From NCBI GenBank assembly GCA_024305405.1, contig JAKNDB010000070.1:614001-678000 (forward strand): a stretch of DNA of 64,000 nucleotides. Reading direction: 5' to 3'. Under the pieces are notes generated by a model, which saw nothing but the letters and a program-made list of their open reading frames with translations, ran no database searches and was not told where the DNA came from. This stretch comes from Dirofilaria immitis. Its lineage: Eukaryota > Nematoda > Chromadorea > Rhabditida > Onchocercidae. This document shows, piece by piece, positions 1 to 13,500 of this stretch; within the stretch, counting starts at the first letter, position 1, and each line of letters starts with the position of its first letter. A program made the position numbers and the translations under genes.

Positions 1-158
1 GTATCGAAATACATTGATTTTTCGTATGATTTATGAAAATTACATGCATTAATTAAGAGTAAAATAAATTAGAAATATTATAATAAAAAAAAATAATTTG
101 AAAATGACAATTATGCATTCTATTTTCCATTTCATGAATTAAATGTTATGAATTACAG

Positions 159-3100
159 ATTTCATCCATCCAAAAGTAACATCATGTCAATATGCGCAAT
201 TATTGAAATATTGCGCTAAACTTCCACAACGTGGTCATATTTTGCACTTGCCAACTGTTCGACGACAATCTATTCATGACACATCTGCAGATTTTGATAG
301 TAAATGAAAATAAATGAAAATTGTAAAATTGAAAGAATACAGAGATTAGCATATTTGTATATATGTTAAAGATAGGAAGAAAATTTTTTTTTTGGATGAA
401 ATAATATTTACTTTAGAAAATTGAAATTTATTGATTATAATTATGCAACATTTCAGTAGATGCTGGTTGGGAAGGTGATCGTTATCGAGTAATGATTATT
501 GGTGAGGGAAAACGAGATACCGATGGAGCAGATCATGGATTTCAAGCAGTTTCATTAGATTTATCACCTCATTTAGAGATTCTTGCAACTCCGTCAACTT
601 TTGGAATAGTTGCTATTGCTAGAGCTATTATTTTGAAGTTAGTTTTTATTAAACAAATTCCATTATTTTTATTTGAACTATTTATCTAGTCTTCATCGAA
701 AGATTTTTATTATTTTCTTGAAATTTTGCTATCAATTTCTATATTCAAATCGAAACAAGTTTCTAAATATCACAGTCTAACTGTTAAGTTTTTATTATCA
801 GATAAGAATTTTCGAAGTCATAATGACTGTAAAATTACTGTTTTATTATTAATTCACATTATTGGATTTTATTTTTAGATATGCTCCGCTTTTAAAAGTA
901 ACTCTTTCATCATTTGGCGATAATAAAATTGATTCTCAACCTGTTGTAGAGATCGAATGTAAGGATGAAATGTTGGAAAAAGTAAACCTAAATTCTTTAA
1001 AAAAAAACATTAGCTTAAATAAAATAACGACATAATTATAAAATATGCATTTATATTATTCTTAAAATTAATTGTTTACTCATTTCATATATAGGAATGC
1101 TATAAAATTAATTCTGTTCGATTAATAATTGATACTGACGAATTGATGAAGTGTATGAGATTTTGTGGAAGTATAAGAAATACATAATTTATATTTTCCA
1201 ATTTTTAATCTTCATTTGAAATTTTTCAAAATAATGAAAAATTTTCAAGTTATTTTTTCTAAATTGATCCGATTAGTTTTTTATGGCGTATTTTCAAATT
1301 TTAATCCTTTCCACTAATCTATCATGTAATGATAAGAATAAAATTTGATTGCCATTTAACTATAATATTTCATGCTTAATCAGTTAAATGCATCATATTA
1401 AAAGCAATTTTGATTTTATGAATTTGTTGCATTTTCAGCTTTTTTCTTACATCAAATTTTAACAAGAAATCCACAGATACTATATTCAGTAGATTAATTT
1501 CTTAATGCAATTTTTCAATGAAAATAAAAAATACGAAAAATTATAGGGACAAAAATTAAAAAGGAAGATGATAATAAAAAGTAAATAAATAAGGCGGAAA
1601 TGAAAGAGACCTTATCATTTCATTTTTGATTTCCGATTAAAACAAAAATAATATTTTATATAATTTATAGGTTAAAGTTACAAATGAGAATATCGTAATA
1701 GTAAATTGTTTCTTAAAAAAAATATTATTAATTATTTGTAAAATTTCTCTTTGATATTTCAGATTTCTGGAAATGGAAATGAGATAGTATTGATGGGATT
1801 GAAATGTATGTTTTCGGTATTGTATGAATTGAACAAACGAGAATCAGAACTTTGTGCCGAAGCTCTTACCTCTTTACTTCATTTACTGGAACATATTCCT
1901 ACCAATGCTTTAGCTAATGAAACTTATGCTTCAGTACAAAGCATGTATAATATGCTTTACCAATTAAGAATAGAGGGTTTGTTGAAATTTTCGATAATTT
2001 TAATAAAATTTAAACTTTAATAAAATAGTGAATATAAAATTTAATTTTTAATAGAATAATGAAGTTTTTGTTTATTTATCTATTTGCCGATATATATTTT
2101 TATTTAAATACTTATCCTTTTTTATCAGATTTTTGTTTTTCTTTTTTCATTTTCATTTTAGAAGCTATTTTTCTCGTATTATTTGAATTTCAGCATCAAA
2201 TTAGATTATTTTATGATGTTTGAATCGAATGAGTTTTAACTGCATCTTCCCAAATATATTTTTCAATTCTAATTACTTCTTTAATTCGTGAAAAATTGAG
2301 ATGAAAAATATCTTAAAGATTTAAGTAAAATTTAAATCAGATTTCAGGCAGTGCTGAAGTATCACCGAAAGCAGTATCGTGTATGATAGCTTTGGCAGTT
2401 GCTTATGGTGCTCCAGAATTTATCCTTTCATCAGTAGCCACTATGTTTTGTGATAAGCCCAATAATTTATCAGCTAATGCAACTTTATTAGTTGAGGTAC
2501 CCGAAAATTACCAAAAATTAGCAAACTTGGTACGACGGGTTCTGCTCCGGAACAGTAATGAACCAGGATGGTAAATATTGAAAACTTCGTGAAATTGAAT
2601 TCAAAATCCAAAATTTTTCCACCCTTGTTTTTTAATTAGAGTAAAACAATGATAATAATAAATTGAAATCGGAAGTATATCAGTCCATTATCACAAGATT
2701 GAAAAGATCATCTTTGCTATCAGTGCGAAAATTTGCGAAATTTATTTCAGTCGCGGTGATTGGTGGTCTCATTGTTTGACGGAATACACCGTTTTATCAT
2801 CTTTTGATGTACGAATACCGGATACCATCCTTCCGGACACTCCAGATGATCGTCGACTTACCGGAGCAATTGCTTCGGATGGTATGACTGAAATTATGAA
2901 ACAAAATGTTAATAGCATGAAATTCAATCTTAAAAGGAAGCTCTGAATTTAAAATTTCAGATTTATAATTTCTGTGACATTTTTTTCGAAAAATTTATCA
3001 CTTGCAATCAGTAATGATATATTTATAGAGGAAGAAAATATTAAATGATGAAACTTTTTTCCTATTCACATTAGAAATTCATAGCTTAAATTATTTAATG

Positions 3101-4553
3101 ATATAAAATAAGCATGCAGATCCTATTTTTTCGCCTAGATCTGATTATTCTGATGCATAATTAATTAACATTTGTTAATTAGCATTTATTTATTTATATT
3201 CACTCAATATGTTCAAACGATTTGTAAGATGATTTTTAGGAATAATTTCTAGAAGACATAGGAATTTTCAGAAAGATGTAGATTTTTTCTCAGGATATTT
3301 CATCTTTAAAATTTTTCACATTTTATTATTTAAATTCTTAGATACAATGGAAGAATCTATAATTTTCTTTTAAACTTCTAATGAAATAAGGTTAATTTTT
3401 TTAAGGAGAATATCTATATATTCTTGCATGCTATGGTTTATTCAAATATGGCACAGGTTTGGCGGAAACTATTGAGGGCAAATTATATGCTTCAAATGGT
3501 AATTTAAAAGCAAAGTAAGTTCTTTCTAATTTCGTGGAAGAAAACTTTTTCTTTCAAATTTGATAATGTTTCAAAATTTCTTATGACGAAGAATATTTCA
3601 ATAATAAACTTACAGTAATTTTCTAAAAATCATTCATTTAGAAGCCCAATAGAGAATTAATTTTATTTTTTCTTATTCCAATATTTTTTATAAATTTAAC
3701 AGAAAAATCAGTTTCGATATACTTTTCAGATTAAATAGAATAATAAGCAATTAACATTTTCTTTTAATCTAAATTAAATTCCATTTCGATATTCCAAAAA
3801 TTTTTTTTTGCTCAATTAAGCAAAAATTATAACGTTATCGATTGTTCAATTTCTATAAAAATATTTGTTTGAAAATCAAGAAATTTTGATATTTCAGCAA
3901 AGGTTCTTGGTTAGCAGTATGCAATGGTGCTTTATATCTCCGAAGACGTCAGTCATCTCGTATGTGGGTTATTGATATCGACACCCTTCGTGAAATCGGC
4001 GAAATTATGCTGCATACAAGTGTTAGCTCAGGTATTATGTTGTATTTTTTGACCTTTGAGTGAGGTCGATCAGATCTTTTAGATAAAATTTGATGAAGAT
4101 CTAGTTTAGTTTCTAATCTAATTGTGAGACATAGATCTGCCTCAGAGGCTACGCATTTTAATTTGATGTCAGGAAGGTAGTGAATCCGAATCTTTTTTTT
4201 TTAATTCGTGCTTTGACGAATTTTTATTTTTGCAATAACTCCAGGAATTTTAGGTACTATTTTCACTGATGGCACAACTTTCTATCAGGCTATTGTAGAC
4301 GAACAATGGACGTTAACGGTAAATTTGAACTGATTCTAATTTTCAAATTATTTATAGTTAAGTTACTTTCGAAATCGCAAAGAATATAGTTTATTCTATT
4401 TCGAGATTACACCATTGGATGATTCATTCACTCCAGTTCAAGATCTTCGACAGTATCAAAAATTTCGCCTTGCTGAATTAAATTATATCGCTGTCGGTGA
4501 AAAATATCCGATACCACATGAACTGCCTCTAACTCTTCCCAAATCCTTACAAG
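159..4553 (+). CDS. rpm-1: rpm-1 exons 1-12: conserved N-terminal region before the RCC1-like domain
   Basis: My exons, with phases that chain without conflict, are 159-299, 457-637, 879-981, 1095-1170, 1439-1488, 1763-1976, 2348-2570, 2751-2881, 3406-3514, 3898-4031, 4245-4318 and 4358-4553. They encode the alpha-helical and WD-like N-terminal region typical of PHR proteins, for example [13 protein letters not shown] near 1770-1808, [15 protein letters not shown] near 2752, and [15 protein letters not shown] near 3898. The 50-base exon 1439-1488 is needed to link the phase-1 end at 1170 to the phase-0 start at 1763, which is good evidence that it is real. The function of this region is poorly defined in the family. 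Bases 1-158 are intron and nothing else is visible there. Confidence 0.8.
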
Positions 4554-7500
4554 GTTTATTCATATACTCTTATTCTTAAATTATAATGATATGCACTTTT
4601 TTAAATTATACTGGACTAATGTGATGGGTATGGTATTATTATGATAGTAATGAAGTAGGAAAAATGAAGTAAATATAAAGTAAATAGTAAATATCAAGAT
4701 GTAAAATAAGAGCTCCAAAATGCTCAAATGAGCGAGGAAATAAATGTAAGGAAGAATGCTTAGGTTCATGTTTTGTAAGCATAATTTAAATGCTTTGATT
4801 TTTATTCATTGTGATCTTTTTATTCATTGAGGAAATTTTTTTTTTTTTAGCTCAGGCGTCAGATTTACAAATGAATCGAGACATGGCGGTATTATTAGCA
4901 AGGAATGGGAAAGTTTATTACGCTGGTGATGGTACTCGCTTGGGTTTACAGGTATACATGATATAGATATATGGATATTGTTCAAGTATTCAAATGCATC
5001 CGGAATTTCGTCCCAAAGTTTTAATGTTTTGTATTTTTTCTTCTGATGAAAGTTGTGAATGTTAAAATGGATTCGAGAAAGCTTTTATTCTAGTAGTGTT
5101 TAACATTTCAGAATGTTGGATGCAACTGGATGAAATTAGTTTTACCGGAATCAATAGTTTCAATAGCAGTTGGCTTCGATACGGAAACAATTGTATTACG
5201 TTCTGGATCTGGACATTTATGGATTGCTGGTATAGGACCTGATACAATACGCCAAGGTAGTCCAAGTGCTGGTCGTTTTCAAAAACAGGAAGCAGGCTCA
5301 GCAACTGTTAAATTGCGAAAATTTCAGAATTTAAGCAGGTAAAAGATTTTGAATGATTGTTTGTACATTCAGTTTTTAATAATAATTCATTTAACTTATT
5401 GATAATCTTCGAATGCTATTATGGTAAGTTTTATTTTCTTGAAATATTTGCTTGCATAAAAAAAAAGAAAAACTTTCATATATATTAGTATTACATGCAG
5501 TTTCACATTTTGTAGAAAAATTAATTTAGCTAGTCGTATACAAAAATTTCTGAATTTAGACGACGTTGCTTATCAGTAGCGGTATCAGCCGGATGTATAG
5601 CATACGTACTGGATAATGGAAAGGCTTATGTTTGTGGCCGACACACAATGCAGTGTCATCCGGAAACCGGACATATTTATGGCCTAGAAAATGTTCATTT
5701 GGCATCAATAGCTCTTGGCAAAACTCATGCCGTTGCAATTACACGTTATGGCCACCTCTACACGTGGGGCTTGAATAATCTCAATCAGTGCGGTAGAACA
5801 GAGGTAATTTTTTTGAAATGATAAATGCTTGGAATGAACGAAATACAGTGATATCAAATATATCGGATTAATGCTAACACTATAGAAGTTTCAACTCGTA
5901 AAAGAGATTGAAATGAAGATATGCCTTAAATGTGACATATATACATAGAGTTTCATCATTAATATGAAACTTATTGATTGATTAAATGATGGATTAAGAT
6001 CATAGTGATAAAAAATTTTTTAGTCTTCAAGTACTTACATGCATGCAGAAGCTGCTGTTGGAATAAACGAAAATGAATTGCCAACAAAATTAAAAGTCGA
6101 CGAAGTTGAACAGAACTCATATTGTCTTCCAAATCAACATCTTTGGGTTAAAGATTTTGCTTCTATCTGTTTGAAATGTGGCAAATGTTCGGCACGTGGA
6201 AATCGGTAATTTATTTTTGGTGTATAGAAATTAATAGATAGCATGGTTCATAATTTTAAAATTCTTTTCTCTTTGTTGAATAATTTTACCGAAAAGGAAT
6301 TAATTTTTCAGATGCGCACCGATAAGAACCGAACGTGATGTGAAAGGAACGCCATGTACATGCGGAGAAGGTGAAACATGTTGCCTGAGGTTTAAACATT
6401 TTCCTTTTATATTTTTTTTTATTTTTAGAGAGCATTTTTTAAATAGTGAAGTATTTATTGAAACGGATAATGAAATTATTTACTTATTATTATTGTTTGC
6501 AACTATGTTAATAATACCAATCTTTTAATAAAGTTTAGTAGTTTAAACCCTATAATTATTGATCTGAACACATAGTTGATGAGAAGATACTAATTAAGAT
6601 TAAGTTAATAATCAATTATTAATTAAAGATGAAAAAATTATTAAGTTCTTGGATTTTGATTGATAATTTTTAAACATTTAATTATTTATTCTTCTTTCAA
6701 TTAATTTTTATTGATTTAAATAGTTTATATACTCATATCAATCGAAAAAGTATGATTTTGCTTTTTTGAATTATGATTTTTACGAATATTTCTTCCGTCT
6801 TCAGATGTGGGTTATGTCGTGCATGCGGTGAATTTGCGATTGATATTCTCGATCAAGATATGCGACCAACGCCACCAAGAACAGCACTCGCACCTTCTCG
6901 CCTGATTCTTCAAAGAGATAGTCCTGAAATCAAGGTAAACTAATTAACTTTATCAAATAATGAATACATATTCAGAAGTCATCAATTTTTGTTCAAATTC
7001 AAATTTGAAATTTATTTGATATATTTGAGATTTCATACTCATAATTAATTGCACACAGTTCTTATTTGGGCTGTGATCGAAAATCGGTTTACACTAATTT
7101 TCAAATTAAAATTTCAAATATAAATTTATATGAGCTCAGGTTTCATCCATATGTTGTGGCAATTATCATACCGTTGTATTAGCAGCTGATCGACAAGTTT
7201 TTACATTTGGCTCAAATTGTCACGGACAACTGGGTGTTGGTCATATAAAGAAGTGTGTTGGTCCGCATAAGGTTGATTTTTTCTTCCAATTATTTATGAA
7301 ATTAATTAATTAGACTAATTTGTTAAGAAGTTTACATTTTTGACATTTTTTTAAAAGTAATTGATTTGAATGAGAGATTGAATCTCTTTTGAATGACACC
7401 TATTTGTCCAACTCAAATCTGAATTTATCCATTTATCATTTCTTTTCATCAGATTTCATTAGGCAAAATTTTAATGTGAAAAAAGATTTTTTCTTTTTGT

Positions 7501-10500
7501 TTAACAGATTTATTTTACTTTTTTTTTATAGTTTACATTGGAAGATTTAAGGTTGCTAAGATTGTTTCAGATAAATCTACCAGGTAAGGCACAAGTAGTT
7601 CAAATTGCTGCTGGTTCAAATCATACAATATTAAGAACAGCTGATGGATCTGTTATTACATTTGGTGCTCACAGACAAGGCCAACTTGCAAGGTAAATAA
7701 AATTTTAATATTGATATTGAAAAAATTTTTAAATAATTTGAGAGAAATAAAAACAATATTTAGAGAAGGTAATGAGAAAATTGGTTTGCAATTCCATCAT
7801 TTGTGGAAGGATATGGTCGTGGAAGTGGTGTTGTTGCAACATGGATTGGCGCATCTGGTGATACTACTCTAATTCATAGTCAAATTCGTATTTATAGCAG
7901 TGATATCATTTCAGATTGTCAGGCAAGTATTATTATTTTCAGTTATTAAAATTTGAAAAACATTTAATTGATAGCATAATGGTATCCTATGATTTTTTAG
8001 TAGATGAGAATGAGAACATGCTTAGATAGTTGAAATATGTTAATTTACTGTGAGAAGATATTATTTAGCACGTCCGCCGTATAATTATAACATAAACAAC
8101 ATTATATAATTTATCATCATTAGTTGGGAGCCATTTTGCATTCAGTATCCAGATATTTCGGGAATTCCTGATATGAGTAATAAAACAGTCGCATGAACTT
8201 TGAAACAGTAGAAAAAATGTATTTCTAGTAATGAGAATATTTGGAAGACAGTATAATGAAGGATAAATATTGTTGTTATAAAGAAAGATATCACTGATAT
8301 ACTAAAGTGATAGTTCTTCTTGTGAATGGGCGAAATAACCTACTGGAATCTCGATATCTCTTTTTTTATATATGAATTTTTAAAATTGATTGTTGCGTTT
8401 ACTAAATTTCAAATAGTTAAAAATCAAATCAGTGCTTCCTTTTAATTATTTTCATTAATTTTGAACGCTTATATGAAGCATAGATATACGTATATAGACA
8501 TATATTTGTTCTATTAATAAATACAAGGATAGTATATTTAACATAATTCAAATATAAGCCATAATCTCTTCAGTTTTCTGAATATTATTAATTTTTATGA
8601 TTAATTTTTTCCTTTTACTTATCATTTGTAGATAATTGCAAATACTGAGACGATAGTGATATTTCCAAATCAAATTGGCAAGAATTATATGGCAATACGC
8701 CGTAAATTTAATACCTTTTATCAATATTCATTGGGTACCGAAGGTCTCTATACCAGGTATGTTTCTTTTTTTTTCAGATTCTTCCATTCTTTTACTTCTT
8801 TTATTTTGCACTAGAATTTTGAGTTATCCATTTATCATTATCTCGTGACTTACTTATCAATATATTCCGAATTATTTCTTGATATATGCTGTATATCTTT
8901 TCTGAATTATTTGGTACACTTTTAATTAGTTATTACGATTTTAATTCAGATTTACTGTTCTTAATAATGCAAATAGTAAGAAAATTTGTAGTTGGTGCCT
9001 GGAATCGAAATATAATTTGTTATGGGGATTCAATACAGCTGAAATGCGTATCAGATCGATTACTGATTGCATTCCAATTACTGATAAAAAAATCGAAACA
9101 GAAACCATCTTGAATGGAACCGTAGAAGAGATCGTTCAAGAAATTAAATTTCTTCGTACACCTGAATTTATAATTCCAATATCAAACGAAACAAGTTTAC
9201 CTATCAAACAAATTGCTTTGAATCTTTTTGGTGTTGCTTATGCCGCAACGATACTGGAGAGTAAACGACCATGTGGACAAAAGGTCCGTTTCTTTTTTTT
9301 GTTTTTTTCTTGGAATTACAAAATTTCCATTTTGATTTTAATAAGGTATAAAAATAAAAATTGTATCTAGCTTGAGTTAGTAGCTCTATGAGATATTTTA
9401 ACAAAAATATGTTATTTACTTTTTGAAATTCAAATATATCAATTCAGTTTAACAAATATGACTTGTGGTATGATCACTTGGATGGCCAGTTTTGAAATTT
9501 TAGAATAATAAACTTATTATGGATCCGAAAGTATCAGATGTGCTTAGTGTCATAAATGGACGAAACCTATTATGTAGTTATCAACGTATCAATCGTTTTG
9601 ATGGATATGGTGGTGGTTGGGGATATTCAGCTCATTCCGTGGAAGCAATTCAATTTCGTACTTCACGCGATATTCGATTTTTCGGTGTTGGATTATATGG
9701 CGGACGTGGCGAATACATTGCAAAGTATAGCTTTAAAATAATGATTTTTAGTTTGCAAAATATTTTCTTCTTAAAAATAAGCTATTGAGATTTTGATTAT
9801 TATAGCGCATGAATAATTTAATTCGGAAAATTATTATTACGTCATTTCTGCATTTGTTTTGAAATTAGTTTTCTTTGTTTCCTGGCTCTCATCATATCCA
9901 TCCAAAAATAGTATAATTAATCATTAGAAATTATAAAAACTTTATTACAGTTGCCAGAAACACACAGATTATTCGTTTTAGATTAAAACTTTATCGCCTT
10001 TGTGCACCGGATTACGATGAACAGAACGTTGAGTTACTTATTGAATCTGATGAAATGCTTTATGAATGTGCTGCACGCGAGAAAGCGCAATTATTATTTC
10101 CACGTGGCATATTAATCAAATCCAATTTGTGGCATGTTATTTGTGCGCAAATTAAGTAAGTCTTTAAGTGAAGAATAGTTTTTAAACTAAAGAAAAAGAT
10201 AAATTATAAATTTCTTGTGGGAATAAATATCTGAATTGACAAAATTATTAGAAGCGTGTCACATTATCTATCATAAAAGCGCCATATGACAATTGATATT
10301 ATAAATTCGTATTTTCAAATCAAATATTATCCTACACTTTGCATCAGTTCAAATAAATTTTTATTAATTATATCGTAATTAAAATGTGTATTTTTTTAAA
10401 AATACGTTTCATAAAATTTCATTTATATCTTTATTCTAAAAACCAAGTATGACATTAGCTATTCACATCGTTAGTTCATTAGTTTCCAAAAGATTCGTAG

Positions 10501-13500
10501 CAAACTTTACTTAAAAAATCACTTTTATTTGTAAAATTTTTTAAAAAGACCGATATATCAGTTTTATTAAATTTTCTTTTTGCAATTCGAATTGTATGAA
10601 AAAAATTTTGTTCCTATAAAATTCAAATTTTTAAGTGGTCCAAGTTCTGACTGTGGTTCTAATGGACAATCAAATATTACTGGTGATGATGGAGTGCAAT
10701 TCGTTTTCCGCAATTCACGTATGTCTAACAATGGTACCGATATCAATGTTGGTCAAATTCCAGAATTTTTATATATTTCGGAAGCATCCGATGAGCAGTC
10801 TCTAATTTTGATGCAAACGATAAAACGATGAATATGTATGTCCTTTATATTAATGCTGAAATGATAGCATTTTTATATTTATTTTAAAATTTGAAGAATT
10901 TCAAAGGTTTTGATTAATGGATATTATCGTTAAAAATCAGCGGAGTAATTTTCTTTTTTCATTTGAACTGGAAATGTCATCATTCTAATGTCCCGGAAAG
11001 TGTTATGATGAACTCATTTAAATATTGATGGAACAAATTTATCCTACACATTAAAATTATTATTTGGAGCATCTTCCCGTCATATGCCAAAGATAGGTTT
11101 AGCAATATGCAGCTTATCTAACTCTGAGTCAATTTACGAATAAATTATAATCACTTCCAGTTATGCGAAACTATGTTGAACATATTTTAATACTGAAATT
11201 TTGAAAAGTAAAACTCAAGAAATATTATGTTTTTAGCTCTTTTTATGTTTTTTAGCTCCTCCGATTTTATTTCGTGTACCATAAGTTTGCATCATCTGTT
11301 AGCAGTTTCAACAATTACAATTGAATCGCTGTTTCGATTGCTCGATTGGTCTATTCAGAATGCTTTGGTAGAAACATTTCGGGAAGACAAGACATGGTTC
11401 CAAGAATGTAATATGATTATTGTCATCATATCATTAAGATTTTTGCGGTTAGTTTTATTTCTAAAATTTTTTAACATATTTTTAATATTGAAATTTTAAG
11501 ATGCAAAATTTCGAAAAACTGATTTGAAATGTCATCAAATAAATTTCATTTAAGCATAGCTAATTTCAGGTTTTATATTTGTTCACTTTACTTACCATCA
11601 AAAGGTGGAAAACAAATGAATAAAAAAGAACCCTCGAGTAGTATTGCTGAACAAATGGTACGATTTGCATCTATAATTGGTTCAATTTTTGAAATTGCAA
11701 ACGATCAGCAAAGTGATGTAAGTATTTATAATTAATTGTTTTCATCAGTTATTTTTAAATTTAGTCATTCTTATAAATTCACCATTTCAATCTATTCAAT
11801 TATTTCGAATAATTATTTGAATTTTTGATAAAAAAATGTTTTTATTCATGAATTTATTAATTCTCTATGAGATTTGTTAGTTTGCTATAACCAACTTAGC
11901 TTATTATTACTGTACATTTATTATTATTGAAACCATATTGTAAAACTAAACAATCGACTTTTATATTTTGGTACACTATTATATTTATTTTAAATGTTTT
12001 TAATTCGAAATACATCAAAAATGTTGTATCTTAATTGTAGTTGAAGAACGAGTACTAAACTTAGATTCGAACTGGTATTTGTATATTACCTATGATTTTT
12101 GTTGATTGTCATATTCGTAAAATCTTGACATAAAATATTTGTTGAAGAATTTAAACTATTCGTAAAAATAAATGACTCATTTGGATTCATTTTTTAAATT
12201 GCAAAAATTTGTGAGAATTGAATATCGTATGTTTTTCAGAGTATAGCTTGTTCAATATTACTAGAAGAAGCAGTGAATTGTGCAGTACAATGTTCCCATG
12301 TTTTATATCCTAATTCAGCAATTTTCCTGGATCGACTTTCATTCTTGATATCAACACCAAATCGTGAATGGTCGTTAGTTGCATTACTGAATGCGTTATC
12401 AAATCAAGAATATGTAAGAAACATTTTACTGCTTAAATTTTTATTTAGTCATAGAATGCGTTAAAGCTCTAGAAATTAGTGTTATTGAAAATCAGAGAAA
12501 ATATTGGAAAAAATTCGATTCAACTATAAAGTGCGGAAAATAATATTATTATCTATGATCTTGGATACATTGTTATTGTTGGCTTTTTTTTACTTGTCCA
12601 CAAAAAGTCAAATTAATAACTTAATAGAGGACAATATCATTTGGAAACGTGAAATCTATGAGAATGAAAGATTTTTTTGCAAAATGTTTCTTTTTCAGGT
12701 CTTACCAACTTTGCTTGGTTCCGAACGTAACTTTACGCAGTTTCCAATTTTGCTTGCTAAAATAAACGAACAGTTGGGTAAAAACCTACAAATCAAAGCC
12801 GTCTTCTTTCTTTGCAAAATATATTTCGTTTTCTCTTTGAAATGGCTTTCATATCAACAACATTGACTCAGGTAATTTATGATTAATCTTAAATATTATA
12901 TTTTGAAAAATCTAATCTATGAAAAAACTTTATATATCAAGGAATTATCTCAGGCATAACTCTATCGGTTTGATTTTCGTTCATGTATTTCCTCTTAGAA
13001 TGAGAGTCGATTACGACTTAGAACTGCAGCACAATCACTGATTATTGCAATTGCCCGAGAATTGGTAACATCTAAGGATTCTATTGGTGATGGCCCACCT
13101 ATCTTACAAACACCAAACAGGTACTTTTTTGCATTTCAATAACTTCATTTAAGTCTTCGCATTAACACATGAACATCCTTAACGATATAGACTCTTTCCA
13201 TGGAAAATTTACCATATATACATCATCTTATTTATTATCATAATTAATTTACAAAAATTTAACTCGAATAGGTACTTTTAATTTGTGTCTGTTGGTTAAT
13301 TTACGACATTCAGCAATTTATGAAATCCATTATATCACATGCAGTAATGATATGTGCAGTAATAATATTATACATGCAGTAATAATGTATATAAAGTAAT
13401 AATGTATGCATGTATTATGTATACAGTTGGTTCAGTAAAGCATTAAACGGTATGCATACATTTTCATAGTTCTCTTACTGTTTTATGAACAGTTAATTCT

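Noticed and set aside
9447..9488. Possible extra exon reading [14 protein letters not shown] after an ATTCAG acceptor
   Set aside because: No usable donor before a TGA, and the exons at 9283 and 9504 join in phase without it.
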